Origin: Planctomycetaceae bacterium | Lineage (GTDB): Bacteria > Planctomycetota > Planctomycetia > Planctomycetales > Planctomycetaceae | NCBI GenBank assembly: GCA_017795105.1 | Contig: CP051247.1 | Coordinates: forward strand, 1,178,001-1,242,000 | Direction of reading: 5' to 3' | Length of the DNA stretch: 64,000 nt | Part shown: positions 47,178-56,303 of the stretch, piece after piece | How positions within the stretch are numbered: position 1 is the first letter of the stretch | How the letters are laid out: every line of letters starts with the position of its first letter | Notes under the pieces: model-generated | The model's input: the letters and a program-made list of their open reading frames with translations, nothing else | Told to the model about the DNA's origin: nothing | The model's database searches: none | Position numbers and translations under genes: made by a program

Positions 47178-48320
47178 TTATGGCGATTCTTCGCGAGGCT
47201 GAGCGGCATAGAACAGAGCGACATCCCGCATTTGCTCCGGCTCGAGATGATCGACGACCGGCTGCATCAGGTTGGCCGCATCGGTTCCACCGCGAACGCC
47301 TTCCGCGAAGAGTTCGAGCTGGAGTTCCAGATAATCGGCGTACTGGCCATTGAGGACAGGGTACTCGTCGTTAATCGTCGAGCCATCGATCGGGTGGCAA
47401 TCCGCGCAGGAAGGCACTTTTTGCTCGGGGAGTCCTTCCATTGCAATCTGACGACCTCGCTCGATGGCTTCGGTTCGCTCCTGATCCGTCGGTGAGTCAT
47501 CGGTCCCGGACACTGGCAAAGCTGCTGTCGCCGGCAGATTCGCGTAATACTCAGCGAGGCGTCTGAGGTCGTCGACATCGAGGCGACCGAGCACGGCCTC
47601 CATCGTTCCGCTGTGCCGTTTGTCGTCCCGGTAGGCGATCAGTGTTTCGACCAGATATGCTTCGTTCTGCCCGGCCAGAACCGGAAAGACGCCGTGACCA
47701 CGGCCGCGTCCCTCAAGACCATGACACATGGCACAGCTTTCGACGATGTGATGCGGAACGTCGAGCGATCCTCCGTCCGCGCCTTCGATTGTGTCGGGAG
47801 CTTCATTGAGATCGAGTTCGCCGAGTGCGAGCTGGCGGTATGCCGCGTGATCGAGCTCCGGGTATTTGAGCAGGAAGGCGACGACTGACCAAACTTCATC
47901 GTCCCGCTGCAAACTGGGCCAGGCCGGCATGCCGGTCATCAGAATGCCATGCTTGACGATGTAGAACAGTTCCTCGGGCTCCCTCTCTTTTACGAGAGAA
48001 GCGATGTCGGGCGGTTTGGGTGTCATGTAGGCGACGACCCGCGGGGCTTCCCGTTTCGGGCTGCCATGACATTGCAGACAGCCAATTTCGTAGTGCCCTG
48101 CTCCTTTCACCACCAGGTCCTGGCGGTCCAGATCGGGCACCTTAATACCACCGCTGTGAAAGGCGACCGATCGTTCCTTCGAGAAGTTCAGAAACCAGCG
48201 GGTGATGGCCCAGTGACCGTCGCTGGCTCGAATCGGCAAGACGCCACTGACGACTGCCAGGCCGCCGCAGACGGCGACGATCAACAGAAAGACCACGATT
48301 GTTTTGAGATGCTGTTTCAT
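47178..48320 (-). CDS. Triheme c-type cytochrome, membrane-anchored
   Basis: 380 residues. An N-terminal transmembrane segment (KTIVVFLLIVAVCGGLAVVSGVLP) acts as signal-anchor and leads into three periplasmic heme-c domains, each with a CxxCH site: CLQCH, CAMCH and CADCH. Axial Met residues are suggested by TGMPAWP and later Met-containing loops. The domains resemble cytochrome c4/c553 modules. It is the last gene of the caa3 oxidase operon and overlaps ctaG by one base (TGATG), so it is probably an electron donor to, or partner of, that oxidase. The frame is open far upstream, but translation there reads through ctaG. Confidence 0.88.
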   Translation of the reverse strand: MKQHLKTIVVFLLIVAVCGGLAVVSGVLPIRASDGHWAITRWFLNFSKERSVAFHSGGIKVPDLDRQDLVVKGAGHYEIGCLQCHGSPKREAPRVVAYMTPKPPDIASLVKEREPEELFYIVKHGILMTGMPAWPSLQRDDEVWSVVAFLLKYPELDHAAYRQLALGELDLNEAPDTIEGADGGSLDVPHHIVESCAMCHGLEGRGRGHGVFPVLAGQNEAYLVETLIAYRDDKRHSGTMEAVLGRLDVDDLRRLAEYYANLPATAALPVSGTDDSPTDQERTEAIERGRQIAMEGLPEQKVPSCADCHPIDGSTINDEYPVLNGQYADYLELQLELFAEGVRGGTDAANLMQPVVDHLEPEQMRDVALFYAAQPREESP

Positions 48321-49030
48321 CACTCCACCGCCTCGTCCTGCTTGCGGTCCTGTACGAGTCCAACCGTGAGTGCCACTCCGCCCCAAAGGTACGCGATTCC
48401 GCCGACGACAAGCATGATCGCCCCGCCGAGATGCTGGTCTTGCAAAGCGGTCATGCTTCCGAATCCCTGATGATGGTCGTAGACCGAACGGGGAGCCAGG
48501 GCAAGAAGAGCTCCAAGGAGCGTCATATGCATTGAGGTAAGCAGCAGACCGATGACTCCCGCGCCGCTGCGGCTGCGACTTCGAGGCAGAGGTCCACCAA
48601 ACGCGGAAAGCCAGACGATAATTCCCGCCAGGAGAAACGAACCCTGTTCGGCGAACAGTCCCCAGGTGTGCATGCGGGCCAGATGATGCGGCTGCGGAGC
48701 ATGCCACGCCCAGACAATGATCAGTTCCGCGACCGAAGCTGGGATCGGCGAGAAGATTCGCGGCCATTTCATCACCGGGTCGAACCGACTGCCAGCAATC
48801 GCCAGGCCGAGCATGGGAGCCGCGACGGCGACGACCAGCATGTGCATCGTCATGTGGGCGAAGAACGCTTCATGGGCGAGGCGAGGCAACGGCCCCAGCC
48901 AGGCGATGATCAGGCTGATCAGTCCCCAAATCAGATAGCAGATCCGCCACCCAGAAAAGAGGGAGTCGGTTCGCAGGGTCGTTCGCCCGTCGCGTTCGAG
49001 CGGAGGAGAAAGGGACAGGGAATCACTCAT
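48320..49030 (-). CDS. ctaG: CtaG-family (caa3) oxidase assembly membrane protein
   Basis: 236 residues, about six or seven hydrophobic segments. The sequence FFAHMTMHMLVVAVAAPMLGLAIAGS, VAELIIVWAWHAPQPHHLARMHTW and SMHMTLLGALLALAPRSVY is typical of the caa3-type CtaG family, with conserved His/Met residues that may hold copper during CuB assembly. It overlaps the upstream small membrane protein and the downstream cytochrome gene by one base each, so the genes are translationally coupled. It is distinct from the cox11-type CtaG of alpha-proteobacteria. Confidence 0.9.
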   Translation of the reverse strand: MSDSLSLSPPLERDGRTTLRTDSLFSGWRICYLIWGLISLIIAWLGPLPRLAHEAFFAHMTMHMLVVAVAAPMLGLAIAGSRFDPVMKWPRIFSPIPASVAELIIVWAWHAPQPHHLARMHTWGLFAEQGSFLLAGIIVWLSAFGGPLPRSRSRSGAGVIGLLLTSMHMTLLGALLALAPRSVYDHHQGFGSMTALQDQHLGGAIMLVVGGIAYLWGGVALTVGLVQDRKQDEAVE

Positions 49031-49431
49031 CAGTCACAACTCCCGATGAAAACGGCCACGAGGGCCACGTAGATGGTTGCGATCGCACTCAGGCCGGACA
49101 GGAGAAGGGTCGCGAACCCCAGAAACCGATGGCGATCGAGCGGCGTGTCGTCATCGTGCGGAGTCTTGTCGGTAACACGTCGCTGCTGTTGATATCCGAT
49201 CCAACCCAGCCAGCCGATTGCCGCCAGAGCAACTACGGTGTAGACCGCGAAGGCAATTCGCACCGTCGTGAATGCCGATTCGGTCTCGCCGAACTTCGCA
49301 CACCAGATCGCGGCTGTGATGTAGCAGGCGAGCAGATGGATTGCCCAAATGGTCGGCGATGCGAACAGGATCCAGAATCGATCCTGTTCTTCCGTCGGCT
49401 GCATGTATTCGGGATCGGAGATCCGGCTCAT
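49030..49431 (-). CDS. Small membrane protein of the caa3 oxidase operon
   Basis: 133 residues with three hydrophobic segments (ILFASPTIWAIHLLACYITAAIWCA, IAFAVYTVVALAAIGWLGWIGY, FLGFATLLLSGLSAIATIYVALVAVFIG). The family is not firmly recognised. It lies nine bases after the subunit I/III gene and overlaps ctaG, so it belongs to the oxidase complex or its assembly. A subunit IV-like role is possible. Confidence 0.72.
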   Translation of the reverse strand: MSRISDPEYMQPTEEQDRFWILFASPTIWAIHLLACYITAAIWCAKFGETESAFTTVRIAFAVYTVVALAAIGWLGWIGYQQQRRVTDKTPHDDDTPLDRHRFLGFATLLLSGLSAIATIYVALVAVFIGSCD

Positions 49432-49440
49432 GTCGTCTCT

Positions 49441-51978
49441 CTACGCCAGGAAGGGGAATCCGGCAATCACGCCGACGGTGATGAACACCGTGAGTGCGAG
49501 GAAGTGCCAGTACAGACAAACGTTGACAATGTCGGCATCGTACTTCGCGGTCATTCGCCGAGCCGCCCGACGGGCCAGACAGTACAACTGCATGATCAAG
49601 CCGCCGATTCCATGCAGAGCCATCCAGCCGGCCAGCACCCAGACGATGGCCGGGTAAACGTGCGAGGTCGGATCGAGATTCGTGGTCCAGGGCCCCGCGA
49701 TAATTGCCGCCGTTCCCCCCAGAGAGAGGACGGCCGCTCCGATGATTCCGCCGTAGAACATCTTCGCGTTGTCCTCTCGATTCCATCGGTGAGACAGGAG
49801 CGTCAGCCCGTACGAAGCCGCGAACAGGACCAGGCTCAGCACCGGCCAGAAGACTCCCGGTCCCTGATGCTGTTCCGGTGGAAAATCCTTGTGCACGGTC
49901 CAGTAGAAGAAGTAGCCAAAGACGAGCGACATGAACGCCGTCAGGTCGGCCGTCATGGTGATAAACATTGCCCACCAGCCGACCGCGTTGGGGCCGGATA
50001 CATAAATCGGAAGCGTCATGCCCAGGCCGACATCCTTCGAGTCCTTCTCCGGAATGGGAGCCGTGGTCCAGGCCCAGCGGAGCAGCATGACAATGGCGAG
50101 CAGTCCGCTGATGACAGCCGAAGTCCACCAGTGATAGGTCGCCAGAATGAAGAAGCCTCCGGTGAAGATTGCTGCCCAGACCGTGATGAATGTCGGTCCT
50201 GCTACCCGCAGACATTGAATCGGACGGGCATCGATCACCGAGGTGACAATGGTTTCGCGTAGCACTTCTTTCGCATCCGGCAGATAGAAGCGGCCCTCGT
50301 CGACATCGCGCACGAAGTTCGGCTGGTCCCAGAGCGGATAACGGCTGTCGATCTCCGGAATCGAACGGGCTCCCCACGGTTTATCGGGGATCTCGGCCAG
50401 CCATTCGAGCGTCCCTGCGTTCCAGGGATTGCGTTCCGAATAAGGTTCATTCTTCCGCGGTCGAACGACATCAAAGAAGAACAGCAACAAGCCGCCGGCA
50501 AGAATGAAAGCGCCGATGGTCGAGATCATATTCAACGTGTCGAAGCCCATCCCGGCGGGATACGTGAAGACCCGCCGAGGCATTCCCATCATGCCGGAAA
50601 TGTGCATCGGGAAGAAGCCGACGTTGAACCCGATGAATACGAGCCAGAATACGATCGTGCCGATCCGCTCGCTCAGCTTCTTGCCCCGTACCATCGGGAA
50701 GAAGTAGTAGAAGCCGGCCATGATCGGGAAGATTGTTCCACCGATCAGCACGTAGTGCAGATGCCCAACGATAAAGTAGGTATCGTGGGCCTGAAAATCG
50801 AAGGGGGCCACCGCGACCATCACGCCCGTCAGTCCGCCAATGATGAACGTGGCCAGTCCCGCGAAGACGAACAGCAGACAGGCCGATTTGACGACTCGCC
50901 CCGCGACCAGCGTCGCCAGAAAACAGAAGATCTGCACCCCGGTCGGAATTGCCACCGCCTGCGAAGCCGCCGAGAAGATTCCGAGCGACACACCCGGCAA
51001 GCCGGTCGTAAACATGTGATGGACCCAGAGCCCGAAGCTGAGGAACCCGGTCCCGACCGCGGACAGAACAACCCAGCTGTAACCAACGATTGGCGTGCGG
51101 GCGAATGTCGGAACGATCATCGCCATCAGGGCGACCGAAGGAAGGAAGATGATGTAGACCTCGGGATGCCCGAAGATCCAGAACAGGTGCTGCCAGAGCA
51201 CAGGATCGCCGCCCCGGGCAGGATCGAAAAAGGGCCAGTGAAACGCCCGTTCCATTTCGAGCAGAATGTCGCCGGCGATCAGCGGCGGGAAAGCAAACAG
51301 AATCATTCCGGCGACGACCAGAATGTACCACGAGTACAGAGGAATCAGATTGATCCGCATTCCGGGCGGGCGGCATTTCAGGACACCGACGATCAATTCG
51401 ATCGCCGCGGCAATCGAGGCGATTTCAATGAATGTTAAACCGAGCAGCCAGATATCGGCTCCGACATCGGACTGATACGAACTGGTCAGCGGTGGATACA
51501 TGAACCAGCCGCCTCGCGGTGCCGCATCAAAGAAGATGGAGCCGCAGACGAACACACCGCCGATGATAAAACTCCAGAAGCCGTACGCAGACAATCGCGG
51601 GAACGGCAGGTCTCGTGCTCCGAGCATCTGCGGCAGCACGAGAATGGAGAAGGCTTCGAAGATCGGCACGGCGAAGAGGAACATCATCACCGAGCCATGC
51701 ATGGTGAAGATCTGGTTGTACTGATTCGCGGTCAGGAATGTGTTCTCGGGCACGGCCAGCTGAATACGCATCAACAGAGCGAGCACACCGCCGTACAAAA
51801 AGAAGCAGAACGATGCGACCGTGTACCAGAGCCCCACTTCCGAGTTGTTAACCGCAGACCAGTACCGCCAGCCCTTGGGTGTTTCCCAAGCTTTGAGCAG
51901 ACGTTCCTCCTGCGTACGCCGGACTTCAAGCGGCGGGGCTTCGGGAAGCGGTTCAGGATCGTTCTCGGTGGTCTGCAT
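49441..51978 (-). CDS. ctaD-ctaE: Cytochrome c oxidase subunits I and III, fused
   Basis: 845 residues. The first about 560 are heme-copper oxidase subunit I: TMHGSVMMFLFAVPIFEAFS, FWIFGHPEVYIIFLPSVALM (CuB His and the cross-link Tyr), WVHHMFTTGLPG (His pair), and the TYFIVGHLHYVLIGGTIFPIMAG heme-ligand helix. A charged linker (RPRKNEPYSERNPWN) and an ~100-aa segment lead to subunit III (about 650-845), ending with WHFLALTVFITVGVIAGFPF. It reduces O2 to water and pumps protons. ATG at 51978 follows the subunit II stop by ten bases; a TTG nine codons upstream overlaps that gene. Fused I/III subunits are known from Thermus-type caa3 oxidases. Confidence 0.92.
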   Translation of the reverse strand: MQTTENDPEPLPEAPPLEVRRTQEERLLKAWETPKGWRYWSAVNNSEVGLWYTVASFCFFLYGGVLALLMRIQLAVPENTFLTANQYNQIFTMHGSVMMFLFAVPIFEAFSILVLPQMLGARDLPFPRLSAYGFWSFIIGGVFVCGSIFFDAAPRGGWFMYPPLTSSYQSDVGADIWLLGLTFIEIASIAAAIELIVGVLKCRPPGMRINLIPLYSWYILVVAGMILFAFPPLIAGDILLEMERAFHWPFFDPARGGDPVLWQHLFWIFGHPEVYIIFLPSVALMAMIVPTFARTPIVGYSWVVLSAVGTGFLSFGLWVHHMFTTGLPGVSLGIFSAASQAVAIPTGVQIFCFLATLVAGRVVKSACLLFVFAGLATFIIGGLTGVMVAVAPFDFQAHDTYFIVGHLHYVLIGGTIFPIMAGFYYFFPMVRGKKLSERIGTIVFWLVFIGFNVGFFPMHISGMMGMPRRVFTYPAGMGFDTLNMISTIGAFILAGGLLLFFFDVVRPRKNEPYSERNPWNAGTLEWLAEIPDKPWGARSIPEIDSRYPLWDQPNFVRDVDEGRFYLPDAKEVLRETIVTSVIDARPIQCLRVAGPTFITVWAAIFTGGFFILATYHWWTSAVISGLLAIVMLLRWAWTTAPIPEKDSKDVGLGMTLPIYVSGPNAVGWWAMFITMTADLTAFMSLVFGYFFYWTVHKDFPPEQHQGPGVFWPVLSLVLFAASYGLTLLSHRWNREDNAKMFYGGIIGAAVLSLGGTAAIIAGPWTTNLDPTSHVYPAIVWVLAGWMALHGIGGLIMQLYCLARRAARRMTAKYDADIVNVCLYWHFLALTVFITVGVIAGFPFLA

Positions 51979-51988
51979 ACAGCGGGTT

Positions 51989-52999
51989 TCAGTCAAGACT
52001 CTCAAGGTAGGCAGCGAGAGCCGTTAACTCTGCCGCGTCGAGGGAATGATATTCGGGCATCAACACATCGGGTTTCACATCATCGGTATGGCGAATCCAT
52101 CGTTCAAAGCTGGCTCGATCGTTGGGAAGGACGTCCGCGCCCAGCTTGTGACGGCTCCCGACATGGGTCAGATCCGGTGCGATACGTCCATTTGCGTCGG
52201 TGCCGCGAACGGAATGACACGCCCCGCATCCCGAACTCACGAACAACTCCCGTCCAAGAATCGTGAGCTCTTCGGCCGGTTGCCGCGCAGGACTTCGCTG
52301 TTCGGCGAGCCACTGCTGATAGTCCTCGGGCTCTTCGACCACGACGGTGAAGTTCATCAACGCATGGGAAGCACCGCAGTACTCCGCGCAGACTCCGCGG
52401 AACGTGCCCGTTCGAGTCGGCATGAGAGTCAGCCGCGTTTCGCGGCCCGGAATCATGTCGACTTTCCCACCGAGAGCGGGAATCCAGAACGAGTGGATTA
52501 CGTCGGGGCTTGAGAGCAGGAACTCGACCGGCTCGCCGACGGGAAGGTGGATCTCGTTTGCGAGCTCGAAATCGGGTTCACCGTTTTCGAGATACGTGAC
52601 CCGCCACCACCACTGCAGACCTTCGACTTTGATCTGGAGCGAACCTTCAGGAGGTCGGGCGAGGAGTTGAGGAAGGAAGGCCAGACTGTAGATAACCAGC
52701 CCGGTCAGAATCACGGTCGGAGCAATGACTCCGCCACCGATGATCCACACGCCCGAGCGGCGGCGATGATGGGGCCCGGGCTTCAACCGCAAAGCATAGA
52801 TCGCCAGTCCAATGACGGTGATCCAGATGATCGTCGCCCCGATGACCATGATCCAGAAGATCCGAGCGATATCCTCCGCTCCCTGTCCTGCGGGGTCGAG
52901 CGCGGATTGCGGACCAGCGCATCCTCCCAGCATCAGCGCAACGATGGGAAACAGCCATCGCGTCGACCATCGTCGCAGGACTGAATGGACTCGGTTCAT
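51989..52999 (-). CDS. ctaC: Cytochrome c oxidase subunit II with heme-c domain (caa3)
   Basis: 336 residues. A lipoprotein-like signal (LFPIVALMLGGCAG) is followed by two transmembrane helices and the CuA domain: SSPDVIHSFWIPALGGKVDMIPG and CAEYCGASHALM, which hold the Cys2-His2-Met-Glu ligands. A C-terminal cytochrome c domain (ELFVSSGCGACHSVRGT with Met in PDVLMPEYHSL) makes it a caa3-type subunit, receiving electrons from soluble or membrane cytochrome c. It is the first gene of the operon ctaC - ctaDE - small membrane protein - ctaG - triheme cytochrome. Confidence 0.95.
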   Translation of the reverse strand: MNRVHSVLRRWSTRWLFPIVALMLGGCAGPQSALDPAGQGAEDIARIFWIMVIGATIIWITVIGLAIYALRLKPGPHHRRRSGVWIIGGGVIAPTVILTGLVIYSLAFLPQLLARPPEGSLQIKVEGLQWWWRVTYLENGEPDFELANEIHLPVGEPVEFLLSSPDVIHSFWIPALGGKVDMIPGRETRLTLMPTRTGTFRGVCAEYCGASHALMNFTVVVEEPEDYQQWLAEQRSPARQPAEELTILGRELFVSSGCGACHSVRGTDANGRIAPDLTHVGSRHKLGADVLPNDRASFERWIRHTDDVKPDVLMPEYHSLDAAELTALAAYLESLD

Positions 53000-53218
53000 G
53001 CGGCTCGCCAGGGGTAACCAGTGCGGGTAAATCTATTCGTGCACTTTCAGCGTAATGGAGCCTTGGCGGATGACAATACCCCCCTTGCAGGAGATTTCCG
53101 GGTCGGCTCTCAATTTCGGGAAACCGCGAGAACACGACTTCCCGCGCGGAAGCTGTTGATGCAGAGTGCGCGTTCAGAGTTCAGTTCCGACTATTGCATG
53201 GAAAGAATCGACGGAACG

Positions 53219-54256
53219 TCAGAAGGAGAAAGCGAGCACCGTGAATCCGAGGACATACACGGCCAGCATCAGCGCACTTTCCAGCCCGATTCCTCCCGGA
53301 CCTTCACGCTGTCGGATGATCAGACCGGCCAGCAGGATCAGATTCAGCAGGATGGTGAGCGTCGCCAGGAAGATTTCGCGCATGCCAACTTCGCTGGCGT
53401 GATAGATCGAACCGCTAAGGTAAACGATATCGGCTCCCGCCACGAACAGGACATCGAAGAAATTTCCGCCGACGATATCGCTCACGGCCAGCGTCAATGC
53501 CCCCTGCCTCACCGCGGCGACGCTGGTCACGAGTTCCGGAAGCGACGTCGCGACCGCCATCAGCAGACCACCGACCACGATTTCCGAGAAACCGGTCTTC
53601 TCGACAATATTCTGAGCCGCCTCCGCAACGACGGCTCCGCTGAACCCCGTAACCCCGGCGACAACCAGCAGCCAGAGCCCCAGTTTCTTCGAGTCTCTGT
53701 TGAGGTTCTCTTCCACAGGGCGATCGACCCGTGTTTCCTCAGTCTGCACCGGCTTCCACATCGGATCCTGCCGCACTCGCACCACAATGATAAAGGCACA
53801 GCCGGCGACAATGACCTGCAGGATCGATGCGGGATGGACGTGGCCGATGGTAACGTCGGGGCTGCTCAACCCCAACAGAACGAGCACGAGCAGCGAGAGG
53901 AGCATCACCGTCTGCATCATGTTCGGAACGGAAGCCGCGGCGTGTTCAAGATTCGCCCTCGAATAGGCGACATCGGCAACCGCCAGAGCCGTGGTCTGGA
54001 TGGCGATCCCGCCCAGAGCGTTGCTGATCGCCATCGCCGGCAACCCCTTCATCGCGGTGACGAGCGAGGCAATGAAGCCGGGAAGCGCCGTCATGAAGCC
54101 GAGAAAAATCGTACCGGTCAATGCTTCGCCCCAACCGGTGCTGTCGGCCAGTTGATCGGCGAGCCTCGAGGCCTTGGCGCCTCCAAAACCAATGACCACG
54201 GCGGCCAGGACGAAGACGACGACGTTTCCAGTCAGTGAGAGTTCAAATTCGAGCAT
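53219..54256 (-). CDS. CaCA-family cation antiporter-like protein
   Basis: 345 residues, ten or so hydrophobic segments. The second half has a good alpha-repeat (LMAVATSLPELVTSVAAVRQG, then SDIVGGNFFDVLFVAG); the first half is modified (GFMTALPGFIASLVTAMKG with Pro-Gly where Pro-Glu is usual, then ISNALGGIAIQT), so the acidic residue of the first repeat seems lost. This may change ion selectivity or abolish exchange. It is a distant paralogue of the gene at 55149-56231 that lies beyond yciE in the opposite orientation. Confidence 0.85.
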   Translation of the reverse strand: MLEFELSLTGNVVVFVLAAVVIGFGGAKASRLADQLADSTGWGEALTGTIFLGFMTALPGFIASLVTAMKGLPAMAISNALGGIAIQTTALAVADVAYSRANLEHAAASVPNMMQTVMLLSLLVLVLLGLSSPDVTIGHVHPASILQVIVAGCAFIIVVRVRQDPMWKPVQTEETRVDRPVEENLNRDSKKLGLWLLVVAGVTGFSGAVVAEAAQNIVEKTGFSEIVVGGLLMAVATSLPELVTSVAAVRQGALTLAVSDIVGGNFFDVLFVAGADIVYLSGSIYHASEVGMREIFLATLTILLNLILLAGLIIRQREGPGGIGLESALMLAVYVLGFTVLAFSF

Positions 54257-54536
54257 CAGTCCAGGGGTGCGAGGGGAGTTCAGCGCGACGGGAATTCAAC
54301 CAGTGATCCGGCATTGAACGAATATCGTGCCAAGTGACGAATCCGGGAAAACTCTCAGCGGCCCATTGGGAGCGATCCTGAACAGTCGAGCAGAGCAACG
54401 AGTTTGCCGTCAGGCGTGCGCAAACTCGGCCACCGACGCGATGCTGGAACAGTGTTTGCACTTCTGCTGAACAGGATGAAATGATGAACTGGACGTCTCC
54501 CGTCGTCCATGTTTAAGGAACGGAAAGGTAGATGCT
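54257..54536. other. Intergenic region upstream of the YciE-like gene
   Basis: 280 bases between divergent genes. Apart from AAAGG before the YciE-like start codon I see no distinct element. Confidence 0.4.
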
Positions 54537-55049
54537 ATGGGACTTTTTACGTCGACAGAATTCAAAGACCTCGAGGAACTCTTCTACGATCAGCTGGAAG
54601 ATGTCTACGACGCCGAGCAGCGTTTGACAAAGGCGTTGCCGCAGATGGCTGACAAAGCTTCCGATCCGGAACTCAAGAAAGCGTTTCAGGATCACCTGAA
54701 AGAAACAGAAGGACAGATCCGCCGCCTCGAACAGGTGTTCAAGGTCTTCGGCCGAGACGCCAAAGGCAAGACCTGCGAAGCGATGAAGGGTCTGGTGAAA
54801 GAAGGGGAAGAGGTCATCACCGCCAAGGGGGATGCCCACGTGCTCGATGCCGCTCTGATTTGTGCCGCCCAGCGCGTGGAGCACTACGAGATCGCCGCTT
54901 ACGGCTGTCTCCGGAATTTGGCGCAGCGACTGGGACAAAGCCAGGCCGCCGAGCTGCTGCAGCAGACGCTGGACGAAGAGGGAGATGCCGACAAGCTCCT
55001 CAGCAATCTGGCGGAAAGCTTCATTAATCGGGAGGCGGCCCGCGCCTGA
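54537..55049 (+). CDS. YciE/YciF-like ferritin-fold protein (DUF892)
   Basis: 170 residues forming a four-helix bundle: FKDLEELFYDQLEDVYDAEQRLTKALPQMA, LKKAFQDHLKETEGQIRRLEQVFKVFG, HVLDAALICAAQRVEHYEIAAYGCLRNLA, AAELLQQTLDEEGDADKLLSNLAES. Glu and His residues (E18-E24 region, H-x2-E in DHLKETE, RVEHYE, DEEGDAD) are placed for a di-metal site, as in the DUF892 ferritin-like family induced by stress. A metal-related stress role is inferred. The terminator downstream shows that it is monocistronic. Confidence 0.9.
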   Translation: MGLFTSTEFKDLEELFYDQLEDVYDAEQRLTKALPQMADKASDPELKKAFQDHLKETEGQIRRLEQVFKVFGRDAKGKTCEAMKGLVKEGEEVITAKGDAHVLDAALICAAQRVEHYEIAAYGCLRNLAQRLGQSQAAELLQQTLDEEGDADKLLSNLAESFINREAARA

Positions 55050-55074
55050 TTGGCGGAAAACCAAACCAGGGGTA

Positions 55075-55117
55075 GAAAGCAGGCGAACTGCTCAGTGTGT
55101 TCGCCTGCTTTCGTTTT
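55075..55117 (+). terminator. Intrinsic terminator after the YciE-like gene
   Basis: A 14-base stem GAAAGCAGGCGAAC / GTTCGCCTGCTTTC (55075-55088 with 55099-55112) with a ten-base loop and a TTTT run. It also rules out the long upstream extension of the next gene, whose frame is open through it. Confidence 0.94.
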
Positions 55118-55148
55118 ATACAGCTACAGCAATAGATCCGGTCGTCGC

Positions 55149-56231
55149 ATGGCATTCGAATTCCATAATCTCAGTCCCTGGGTCAATCTGCTCATACTCT
55201 TTATCGGCGGACTCTTCGTTTGGAGGTCCGGCACGAGGTTGTCGCGCATTGCCGATCAGATCTCTGAACAGACCGCGATGTCGAAAGCTCTCGCCGGAGC
55301 ATTACTGCTGGGCGGAGCGACCTCGCTTCCGGAAATTGCGACCACGGTGACGGCCAGCTGGCTGGGGAATGCTTCGCTGGCGATGAATAACCTGTTCGGC
55401 GGTGTCGCGATGCAGCTCGCAGTACTGGCTCTGATTGATTTCTGGGTCGTTAAAGGAGCGCTGACCTTCTTCTCGCCCAGCCCGGTGCTGCTTTTAGGGG
55501 GAACGTTTCTGATTCTCCAAATCGCGGTCGGCGTGTGTGCGATCTCGGCCGGAGATATCGCCATCATTGGTCATTTGGGAATCTGGCCGTTACTCCTGGG
55601 TGCCGTCTACGCGGCTTCACTCTATTACATGAATCGCTTTGAGAATCGCGAATCCTGGGTGCCGACTGAACTCCCGGAAGGCGTCGGCGAGAATGACGAG
55701 ACGGGAGACAAAGGGACAACCGGAGAAGCAGCGGCCGTGGACCGTACGACCGAGCCTTCCGGCTGGGGCGTCTGGTTTCGATTCGCCTTTCACTGTCTGA
55801 TGGTGCTGATCGGGGGGTTCTTCGTTTCTGCCTCTGCCGATGCGATTTCTGCACAGACGGGTCTGTCTGGCGGATTCATCGGTGCGACCCTGGTCGCTTT
55901 GACAACGTCGTTGCCGGAAATCAGTACAACCTCTGGTGCGATTCGCCTGGGCAGCTACACCATGGCGATCTCAAACATCTTCGGGACCAACTCGCTCGAG
56001 GTGGCCCTCCTGTTGCCGAGTGACCTGGCGTTTCGCAGCGGCCCGGTCGTGAACGCCGTTGATCAGTCGGCTCTCTTCATGGGAGGAATCGCCATCATTC
56101 TGACGGCTCTGTACATGTGGGGTCTTCTGGAACGACGCGACCGTACCATGTTCGGCATGGGAATCGATTCGGTCTGGGTCACGCTCGTGTATATCGCCGG
56201 CCTGGTTGTCTTCTACTTCAGGGCCACGTAA
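55149..56231 (+). CDS. CaCA-family cation antiporter-like protein
   Basis: 360 residues with about ten hydrophobic segments. Both alpha-repeats are recognisable: LGGATSLPEIATTVTASWLGNASLAMNNLFGG in the first half and LVALTTSLPEISTTSGAIRLGSYTMAISNIFGTN in the second, both with the PE dipeptide. A charged loop (ENRESWVPTELPEGVGENDE) separates the halves. ATG at 55149 starts after the upstream terminator; the frame is open to 55050. It is the third CaCA gene of the region and flanks the YciE-like gene. Confidence 0.86.
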   Translation: MAFEFHNLSPWVNLLILFIGGLFVWRSGTRLSRIADQISEQTAMSKALAGALLLGGATSLPEIATTVTASWLGNASLAMNNLFGGVAMQLAVLALIDFWVVKGALTFFSPSPVLLLGGTFLILQIAVGVCAISAGDIAIIGHLGIWPLLLGAVYAASLYYMNRFENRESWVPTELPEGVGENDETGDKGTTGEAAAVDRTTEPSGWGVWFRFAFHCLMVLIGGFFVSASADAISAQTGLSGGFIGATLVALTTSLPEISTTSGAIRLGSYTMAISNIFGTNSLEVALLLPSDLAFRSGPVVNAVDQSALFMGGIAIILTALYMWGLLERRDRTMFGMGIDSVWVTLVYIAGLVVFYFRAT

Positions 56232-56303
56232 ACAACGCCCGCAGGGGACGATAGTGGCCAAGAACGATTCTTTCAGGGCAGCGACGCTGATAGGGAACCG
56301 GAT

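Noticed and set aside
47178..48767. Extended start of the triheme cytochrome gene (to 48767)
   Set aside because: It would overlap ctaG by 450 bases. The ATG at 48320 gives a normal signal-anchor.
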